Source: Sphingomonadaceae bacterium 3R27C6 (GTDB taxonomy: Bacteria > Pseudomonadota > Alphaproteobacteria > Sphingomonadales > Sphingomonadaceae). From it: a stretch of 64,000 nt of DNA. The stretch lies in assembly GCA_005503215.1 (NCBI GenBank), contig SCNS01000022.1:16186-80185 (forward strand). Reading direction: 5' to 3'. The translations under genes were made by a program, and so were the position numbers. Below are positions 58,101-64,000 of this stretch, piece by piece; position 1 is the stretch's first letter, and the number at the start of each line of letters is the position of its first letter. The notes below the pieces were generated by a model that was not told the DNA's origin, did no database searches, and was given only the letters and a program-made list of their open reading frames with translations.

Positions 58101-59864
58101 TTAGCGCTCCAGCTTTGCCATCGATCCCGCCGTCTTGGCGGCGCGGACCATCTGGACCAGTTCCATGCGGTATCCGAAATCGTCGGTGCCGCGCGCGGCG
58201 CCAACGATCTGCAGTACCTCGTCATAGGTCATCGATCCGCTGTAGCGCCCGCCGCGGAGCAGTTCGGCAAAGGCCGCGACCCCGGTCGCGAAGCGCGCGT
58301 CCTGCGGCGCGTCGGCGAAGCGGGCGAATTCGACGCGCCGATCGATCGGCGTGGAAATCAGCTGGCTGCGATCCGATTTCGGCAGTTTGTAACGGATCTT
58401 CACAAAACCATATTCGCTGGTCGCCGCCGCGGCGGCCCGCGGGGCGGGCTTGCTGTAGCGTAGGTCGCCCATCGTGCGCGGCCCGCCGACGGGGACGATC
58501 TCGTAGATCGCGGTCACCGTCTGCCCCGAACCGACATCGCCCGCATCGACCTTGTCATTGTCGAAATCGTCGCGGTTGAGCATCCGCGTTTCATAGCCGA
58601 TGAGCCGATATTCGGCGACGGTGGCCGGGTTGAATTCGACCTGGATCTTCACATCCTTCGCGATCGGGAAGAGCGTCGATGTGGCCTCGTCGACCAATGT
58701 TTTGCGTGCTTCGCCAACTGTGTCGATATAGGCGGCGGCGCCGTTGCCGTTCTGGGCGAGCGTCTGCATCAGCGCGTCGTTGTAATTGCCCATGCCAAAG
58801 CCGAGCACGGAGAGGAAAATGCCCTTGCCGCGCTCGCGCTCGATATAGCCTTTCAGTTCGTTCTGGTCGGTGATGCCCACGTTGAAATCGCCGTCGGTCG
58901 CGAGGACGACGCGATTGACGCCATTCGGGTCGAGATTGCGCTCGGCGAGCGCATAGGCCTGGCGGATGCCTTCGGCGCCCGCGGTGCTGCCGCCCGCGCC
59001 GAGCTGGTCGATCACCGCGAGGATCTTGTCCTTCTGGCTCGCCGCGGTCGGCTCGAGCGCGGTGCCCGCATTGCCCGCATAAGTCACGATCGACACGCGG
59101 TCGTTGCGATCGAGCTGATCGAGCAGCAGGCCGAGCGATTTCTTGACGAGCGGCAGCCTGTTGGGCGCATTCATCGACCCCGACGTGTCGATCAGGAAGA
59201 CGAGGTTCGCACGCGGCCGCGTCGCGCGTTCGATCGCATAGCCCTTGATCCCGATGCGAACGAGCTTGCGGCCCGCCGTGAACGGGCTGGGGAAGACGGC
59301 GACATCGGAAGAGAAGGGCTGCTGCGCGCTGCGCGGCGCCGCATAATCATAGGGGAAATAATTGACCAGCTCCTCGGTCCGCACCGCGGCCGGCTGCGGC
59401 AGGGCATTATTGTTCAGTGACGCGCGGACAAAGGAGTAGGAGGCGGTGTCAACGTCGATCGAAAAGGTCGACACGGGTTCGTCGCGCGCGATCTTGAACG
59501 CATTCTCCTGCGTCGAGGTGAATTTGTCGCGGCCGACATCCTGATACCAGGGCATGATCCGATCGGGATAGGGCGCGCGAATGGCGCTGCCCGTCACGAC
59601 CATTTTGCGGGCCTGTGCCGGCGGCGGCAATGCGATGTGTTGCGAACCGATCGCCGACATCGCCACCGGTGCGTCCATCACGTGCGGGGCGACCCGCTGT
59701 CCGGTGACGACGATGTCCGAGGCATGCTCTTCGAGCTCGGCCTTGGGGGCCGGCGCGGTCGTCTCCGACGACGGCGACGCAATATCGGCTTCGTTCGATT
59801 GCGAGCAGGCGGTGACGAGCGTGATCGAAAGGCCCGCGGTAAGCGTCAGATAGAAACGGGACAT
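58101..59864 (-). CDS. VWA-domain lipoprotein (YfbK-like) with TonB-plug-like motifs
   Basis: 587 residues from ATG 59864 after AGGAG. Lipobox LVTAC (Cys20). Two plug-like motifs follow, DIVVTGQRVAPHVMDAPVA (50-68) and KMVVTGSAIRAP (87-98). Then the vWF_A N-terminal domain (NAFKIARDEPVSTFSIDVDTASYSFVR), a VWA domain with intact MIDAS (DTSGS, 226-230) and a DUF3520-type C-terminus. This is the Ca-activated chloride channel homologue group, often next to ECF sigma genes. Probably a periplasmic, lipid-anchored scaffold or sensor. Function is not established. Confidence 0.85.
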   Translation of the reverse strand: MSRFYLTLTAGLSITLVTACSQSNEADIASPSSETTAPAPKAELEEHASDIVVTGQRVAPHVMDAPVAMSAIGSQHIALPPPAQARKMVVTGSAIRAPYPDRIMPWYQDVGRDKFTSTQENAFKIARDEPVSTFSIDVDTASYSFVRASLNNNALPQPAAVRTEELVNYFPYDYAAPRSAQQPFSSDVAVFPSPFTAGRKLVRIGIKGYAIERATRPRANLVFLIDTSGSMNAPNRLPLVKKSLGLLLDQLDRNDRVSIVTYAGNAGTALEPTAASQKDKILAVIDQLGAGGSTAGAEGIRQAYALAERNLDPNGVNRVVLATDGDFNVGITDQNELKGYIERERGKGIFLSVLGFGMGNYNDALMQTLAQNGNGAAAYIDTVGEARKTLVDEATSTLFPIAKDVKIQVEFNPATVAEYRLIGYETRMLNRDDFDNDKVDAGDVGSGQTVTAIYEIVPVGGPRTMGDLRYSKPAPRAAAAATSEYGFVKIRYKLPKSDRSQLISTPIDRRVEFARFADAPQDARFATGVAAFAELLRGGRYSGSMTYDEVLQIVGAARGTDDFGYRMELVQMVRAAKTAGSMAKLER

Positions 59865-59974
59865 GACATGTCTCCTGGCAACAGCGGCGCACAATCGCCC
59901 GCATGTCCCTGGGACGCGTGGGCGCGGGAAATCCTTGGCGGCCTCTGCGAAAAAAATTCCGGGGCGCCGCGCGG

Positions 59975-60511
59975 TCAGTCGTCGGGGCCGGGATTCGCCG
60001 CAAGCTGGCGCCGGATCTCGTGCATTCGCCAAGACACCGTCGCTTCGGCGATCCCCAGGATTTGCGCGGCTTCGGCGTGCGACAGCTGCTGCCCCGCGAT
60101 CAGCACCGCGGTATCGCGAAGCTCGGGTTTCAGCCGCGCGATCGCGCTTTCGATCCAGACCGCGTCATACAGGTCGCGGCCGTCGGGACCCCGCGCCAGC
60201 CCCGCCATGATACTCAGCCGCCCGGTGAAGCGCGTAAAGGCCGACCGCCGCCGATGGAAATCGCGGCAGGCATTATAGACGATGCTGCACAGCCAGGTCG
60301 TGAATTTGGCGTCGCCGCGAAAGGCGGAGAGCTTTTCGGCGAGGATGCAGCAGACATCCTGCGCGATATCGTCGGCATCGGCGCGCGATCCGGTCAATTG
60401 CCATGCGAGGCCGTGGATGCGGTCATAGTGACGCCGCAGCAAGGCTTCGAAGGCGTCACGATCGCCCGCGATCGCCGCCGCAAGAATATCCGGTTCGTCG
60501 GCGTCGGCCAT
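59975..60511 (-). CDS. ECF-type RNA polymerase sigma factor
   Basis: 178 residues. Region 2 ([62 protein letters not shown]) and region 4 ([40 protein letters not shown]) are clear. No region 3, so an ECF factor. It leads a set with the VWA lipoprotein and the membrane TPR protein. No classical zinc anti-sigma gene is next to it; the cytoplasmic tail of the TPR membrane protein is a candidate partner. Confidence 0.9.
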   Translation of the reverse strand: MADADEPDILAAAIAGDRDAFEALLRRHYDRIHGLAWQLTGSRADADDIAQDVCCILAEKLSAFRGDAKFTTWLCSIVYNACRDFHRRRSAFTRFTGRLSIMAGLARGPDGRDLYDAVWIESAIARLKPELRDTAVLIAGQQLSHAEAAQILGIAEATVSWRMHEIRRQLAANPGPDD

Positions 60512-60644
60512 GCGTCAGGATCTGTAGGAGGACAGAAAGTCGCTCACCGGCCCAATTGATCCCCGCATCCTGCCATCAGGGCGAGTTGTGCCTCATTCGC
60601 CGCGCGAAGGCTATCGCTGACTTTCGGCGGGGCGCGTCGAGCCC

Positions 60645-63002
60645 TCAGCCTTCGGCATCGCGCTTTTCCATCTCGGGCAAGTCCAGCGGCCAAGCCTCCG
60701 CCTGAAAGGGGTCGGCGGCGGGGCGTCCGAAATAATAGCCCTGCGCTTGCGGGCAGCCCTCGTCGAGCAGCATCTGCCGCTGTTCCTGCGTTTCGACCCC
60801 TTCGGCGACGATCGGCATGTTGAAACTGCGGCCGAGCCCGATGATCGCGCGAACGATCGATCGCGCTGCCTCGTCGTCCGAAATCGAGGCGACGAAGCTC
60901 TTGTCGATCTTGATCTTGTCGAACGGGAAAGCCTTGAGGTTGCTCAGCGACGAATAGCCGGTGCCGAAATCGTCCATCGCGATCCGGACCCCGAGCGCGC
61001 GGATTTCGTGGAGCGCCTTCAGGGCGCTGTGCTTGTTGCGCAGGAAGGCGGTCTCGGTGATTTCGAGTTCGAGCCGATGCGCCTCGAGCCCCGATTGCGA
61101 CAGCGCGTCGCGAACGACGGCGGGCAGGTTCGGCACCTGGAACTGGATCGTCGACACGTTGACCGCGACCGAAACATTCTTGGGCCAGCCCGCCGCCGCG
61201 CGGCAGGCCTCGCGCAGCACCCATTCGCCGATCGCAACGATGGCCCCGATTTCCTCGGCGACGGGGATGAAATCGTCGGGCGCGATCTCGCCGCGTTCGG
61301 GATGGTTCCAGCGGAGCAGGGCTTCATAACCGATCACCGAAGCAAAGGCGGTCGCGACGAGCGGCTGGTACACGACATACAGCTGATCGCGGGCGATCGC
61401 GTGTCGCAAATCATGTTCGAGCGCGCGGCGTTCCTGCGCCAGCTCGTCCATCTCCTGATCGAAGAAGGCGGCGTTGCCCCGTCCGTTATTCTTCGCGCGA
61501 TAGAGCGCCGTGTCGGCGTTGCGCTGCAGCACCTCGGCATTGGTTCCGTCCTCTGGAAAGAGCGCGACGCCGATGCTGACCCCGACCGCCATCGGATCGC
61601 GCGCGACGTCCATTTCGATCGCCAGCGTGTCGAGGATGCGTGCCGACAGCTTGCGCGCGTCGTCGGGTTCCGAAACGCCGGTCTGGATGACGAGGAATTC
61701 GTCGCCGCCGATGCGCGCGACAATGTCGTCGGCGCGCACCACGGAGCGGAGGATGTCGGCGATACGGCACAATATCTCGTCGCCGGCGCCGTGGCCGAAT
61801 ATGTCGTTCACCGCCTTGAAGCGGTCGAGGTCGAGCGCGAGCAGGGCGAACGGCGCCTTCGCGTCGATCGCCGCGTCGAGCGCGCGCGCGAAGTGGGCGC
61901 GGTTCGACAGATCGGTCAGCGCGTCGTGCGATGCCAGATGCTCGATCGCCCGCTGCGCGCGTTTCCGGTCGGTCAGGTCGCGGATCGCCAGGACCTGGCA
62001 GCTTCGCCCGCGATATTCGATCGTCTGGGTCGCAATCTCCAGGATGTGGTCCTCGTCGAAGCTGCTGCGGACGCGCGCCTCGGCGGAATGGCCGTCGGGC
62101 GCCTCGAACGAACCGCCGTCGCCCGCGACGAACCAGTCGGATGGCGTGCTGCCGACGATCGCGCCGCTGCTGACGCCAAGCAGGGCGCAAAGCCGCGCAT
62201 TCACTTCGATGATCCGCCCGTCGTGCGTAATCGCGAGCGCCTCGAGCGTCGCATCGGCCAGCCCGTGCGCGTCGGTGAGCCAGCGGTCGACGAGCGAGCC
62301 GGTGAGGGCCAGCGCGACCAGCGCGACATTGGCAATCACGATCGCCGGGACAAGCCAGTCGCGGCTGCTCGCCGTTCCCAATATGTCGCCGCGCGTCGGA
62401 TCGGGGACGAGCGTGGTGGCCGACATCGCGGTGAAGTGCAGGACGACGATCGCGAGTACGGCGAAACCCGCGGGCAGGGCGACCTTCGTCCAGCCCCTCG
62501 TCTTTGCGAAGGCGAGGAAGGCGGCGAAAAAGCACAATCCCGATAGCAGCAGCGAGACAAGGATCGGCGCCAGGTCATAGGTCACGCGGGCCGGTGCGAT
62601 GATCGACGCCATGCCGGTGAAATGCATCGCCGCAACGCCGACGGCCGCGCCAGTGGCAGCGGCGGCGCAGCGTGCGGCGCTCGGCGCCTTGCCGAGCAAT
62701 CGAAAGCTGCACCAGAAGAAACCGATCGCGATGGTGACCGACAAGATGGTCAGGCCGACGTCGAAACGGATCGGCATCGATCCGCGATAGGCGAGCATGG
62801 CGACGAAATGCGTCGCCCATACGCCCACGCCTTCGGCCACCGCCGCGACCATGAGCCAGTGACGCCGGCGGGCGTCGACGCAGTGCGTCGAGCGGCCGAG
62901 GACGACAAAAAGGCTGATATTTCCGAGGATGCAGACGAGCGCGGCAATCAGGACGAATCGCAGATCGTGCTGATAAACGACGCATTCGAGGACGCTGAAC
63001 AT
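60645..63002 (-). CDS. MHYT-PAS-GGDEF-EAL cyclic-di-GMP protein
   Basis: 785 residues from ATG 63002 after AAGGAGGG. Seven membrane helices carry three MHYT-type motifs (WATHFVAML, AMHFTGMAS, VLHFTAMSA), thought to bind copper and sense O2, CO or NO. Then a PAS domain (about 245-345), GGDEF with ARIGGDEFLV (intact GGDEF signature) and EAL with GYEALLRW, ETAFL, DDFGTGYSS and AEGVETQEQ. Both catalytic domains look intact, so it may make or degrade c-di-GMP. Inner-membrane sensor. No partner gene nearby. Confidence 0.92.
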   Translation of the reverse strand: MFSVLECVVYQHDLRFVLIAALVCILGNISLFVVLGRSTHCVDARRRHWLMVAAVAEGVGVWATHFVAMLAYRGSMPIRFDVGLTILSVTIAIGFFWCSFRLLGKAPSAARCAAAATGAAVGVAAMHFTGMASIIAPARVTYDLAPILVSLLLSGLCFFAAFLAFAKTRGWTKVALPAGFAVLAIVVLHFTAMSATTLVPDPTRGDILGTASSRDWLVPAIVIANVALVALALTGSLVDRWLTDAHGLADATLEALAITHDGRIIEVNARLCALLGVSSGAIVGSTPSDWFVAGDGGSFEAPDGHSAEARVRSSFDEDHILEIATQTIEYRGRSCQVLAIRDLTDRKRAQRAIEHLASHDALTDLSNRAHFARALDAAIDAKAPFALLALDLDRFKAVNDIFGHGAGDEILCRIADILRSVVRADDIVARIGGDEFLVIQTGVSEPDDARKLSARILDTLAIEMDVARDPMAVGVSIGVALFPEDGTNAEVLQRNADTALYRAKNNGRGNAAFFDQEMDELAQERRALEHDLRHAIARDQLYVVYQPLVATAFASVIGYEALLRWNHPERGEIAPDDFIPVAEEIGAIVAIGEWVLREACRAAAGWPKNVSVAVNVSTIQFQVPNLPAVVRDALSQSGLEAHRLELEITETAFLRNKHSALKALHEIRALGVRIAMDDFGTGYSSLSNLKAFPFDKIKIDKSFVASISDDEAARSIVRAIIGLGRSFNMPIVAEGVETQEQRQMLLDEGCPQAQGYYFGRPAADPFQAEAWPLDLPEMEKRDAEG

Positions 63003-63079
63003 GCATTCCCTCCTTGGTCCCCGTCGTCCTTTTACCTCCCAATTCTAAATATTGCCTTATCGGATGGTCGGCCGGCGCG

Positions 63080-63493
63080 TCAGCGCGCCTCGATTACTTC
63101 GGCCGGGACAAGTAACGGCTTTCCCTTTTCGACGATATAGGTTGCGAGTTCGGCGCCATTCGCGGCGGTGCGGTTGCGCGCCTTGTGGGCGACGCCGGCC
63201 GGCACGAACAGCACTTCGCCGGCTTTCAGCGTTACCGGCGCCTGACCCTCGAGCTGATATTCGAGCGTTCCTTCGATGATGTAGATCACCTCCTCGCCGG
63301 GGTGGCGGTGCCACGGCGCGACCGCGCCGGGCGCGATGTCGATGCGCGCCTGGACCGTCTCGCGGCCGGGCGCCGAGAGGTCGTGGCGCTGAAGGTCGGT
63401 CCGGCTGAGGCCTTCGGGCGCGGGCATCGCCGCGATGGCGGGGCTCGCGAGCAGGAGTGCGGCGGTAAACAGGGTGCGGATGTGTCGGGTCAT
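63080..63493 (-). CDS. exported cupin-domain protein
   Basis: 137 residues, signal ending SPAIAAMP. One cupin: APWHRHPGEEVIYIIEGTLEYQLEG and VPAGVAHKARN, with the two-His/Glu plus His metal ligands in place. It is periplasmic. Small exported cupins of this type have no agreed function. Transcribed in the same direction as the MHYT gene, 77 bases before it. Confidence 0.85.
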   Translation of the reverse strand: MTRHIRTLFTAALLLASPAIAAMPAPEGLSRTDLQRHDLSAPGRETVQARIDIAPGAVAPWHRHPGEEVIYIIEGTLEYQLEGQAPVTLKAGEVLFVPAGVAHKARNRTAANGAELATYIVEKGKPLLVPAEVIEAR

Positions 63494-63698
63494 AATCGGC
63501 CTCCGTTAGGTAGTCGGGATGTTGCTTCCGGGTGCTTGCGGAGAGTTTCGCCGTCGCCGCGCTCAAGGTTACTTGCCGCCAAAAGATTCATCGCATATAG
63601 TTAGCATACTAAGTAAAATGATCATGCAAGAGGGCGCCGGCAATGCGGGGTGGAATGTCAGATATGTTCAGATTTGCCGGGCGCGGGACGCCGTTCGC

Positions 63699-64000
63699 AT
63701 GACCGACGTTGCGGCCTTTCTCCCTGCGTTGATGGCCCGGATTGTGGGCCCCGGCACCTTGTCGGGTCTGACGCGCTTGTCGGGCGGGGCGAACATGGAG
63801 AGTTTTGCGTTCGACTGGGCGGGGCGAGGTGGACCGGGCGCCTATGTGCTGCGGCGAGCGCCATCGGCGGATTATATGGCGGACCGGCCGTTCGGGCATG
63901 TCGACGAGGCGGCGCTGGTGATGGCGGCGTTTGATGCCGGGGTCAAAGCGCCGCACGTGGTCGGCGTGCTCGAGCCGGACGACGGCATGGGTACGGGCTA
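63699..64000 (+). CDS. APH-type phosphotransferase, N-terminal part (cut by window edge)
   Basis: 100 codons are visible from ATG 63699 and the frame runs off the right edge. The start MTDVAAFLPALMARI is followed by LTRLSGGANMESFAFDW and AYVLRRAPSADYMADRPFG, the nucleotide-binding lobe of the aminoglycoside-phosphotransferase / ACAD10-like family. In sphingomonads such genes usually sit with acyl-CoA dehydrogenases. Ordinary kinase lobe features; substrate unknown. Confidence 0.75.
   Translation, partial: MTDVAAFLPALMARIVGPGTLSGLTRLSGGANMESFAFDWAGRGGPGAYVLRRAPSADYMADRPFGHVDEAALVMAAFDAGVKAPHVVGVLEPDDGMGTG

Noticed and set aside
63600..63625. TTAG-CATA-CTAA repeat ahead of the phosphotransferase gene
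   Set aside because: Arms of only 4 bases in an AT-rich spot; likely part of a promoter but not supportable.
1..64000. CRISPR arrays, tRNA or rRNA genes, prophage or insertion sequences
   Set aside because: No regularly spaced repeats, no tRNA-like cloverleaf that I could see, and no transposase, integrase or phage proteins in any frame.

Overview
The window looks like chromosome of a sphingomonad (Alphaproteobacteria, Sphingomonadaceae; Sphingopyxis or a close relative is my best guess). The basis is high GC, several TonB receptors with the IVVTG-type plug start, many Tat/Sec-exported amidohydrolases, and gene types common in that family. I saw no rRNA, tRNA, CRISPR array, transposase or integrase. 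Coding density is high, and many genes overlap by ATGA or GTGA, so most of the DNA sits in a few long operons.

Layout. (1) 1-643: start of a beta-helix protein cut by the window edge. (2) 0.87-4.29 kb, minus: siderophore-type TonB receptor, PepSY membrane protein and a 57-residue membrane protein, with a Fur-like palindrome upstream. (3) 4.5-15.4 kb: a peptide/amino-acid module with a periplasmic TPR protein, a divergent M19-type dipeptidase, an XRE-cupin regulator and a TonB receptor (minus), then a metal-dependent amidohydrolase, an ALDH7-type dehydrogenase, a second TPR protein and an APC amino-acid permease (plus). (4) 15.4-25.2 kb: a sugar locus built like known glycoside-3-oxidation (3-keto-sugar) loci. 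It has a GMC oxidoreductase, its subunit-3 partner, cytochrome c, a DUF1080 hydrolase, three TIM-barrel isomerase-like proteins and an MFS transporter in one minus operon, a divergent Gfo/Idh/MocA oxidoreductase and an AraC regulator. (5) 25.4-39.1 kb, plus: a second XRE-cupin regulator, then a D-amino-acid/D-glutamate island: S12 serine hydrolase, leader peptide, DgcN, YkvI-like transporter, alpha/beta hydrolase, D-aminoacylase-like enzyme, second S12 hydrolase, DgcA, prolidase-like amidohydrolase, third S12 hydrolase. (6) 39.2-47.6 kb, minus: an unknown exported protein, a structured intergenic element, a TonB receptor with a clear terminator, and a NodT/HlyD/DHA2 tripartite efflux operon. 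(7) 47.7-56.8 kb: ornithine-cyclodeaminase-like protein, M19-like dipeptidase and amidohydrolase (minus), divergent from a PaoABC-type molybdenum aldehyde oxidase with MocA-like and XdhC-like maturation proteins. (8) 56.8-63.5 kb, minus: an ECF sigma / VWA lipoprotein / TPR protein set carrying TonB-plug-like motifs, a MHYT-PAS-GGDEF-EAL protein and a periplasmic cupin. (9) 63.7-64.0 kb: start of an APH-type phosphotransferase.

How it may work together. The theme is uptake and breakdown of unusual peptides. TonB receptors would import oligopeptide-like substrates. Exported dipeptidases, S12 hydrolases and amidohydrolases would cleave them. DgcN and DgcA would convert released D-Glu through N-acetyl-D-Glu to N-acetyl-L-Glu. 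Two paralogous XRE-cupin regulators and short AT-rich operator-like repeats shared between promoters suggest co-regulation. The strongest candidate for an undescribed system is the 25.4-39.1 kb island, possibly fed by the TonB receptor at 40.3-43.0 kb, whose promoter shares a 10-base element with the island's first promoter. All functional links are inferred from sequence reading without database searches.
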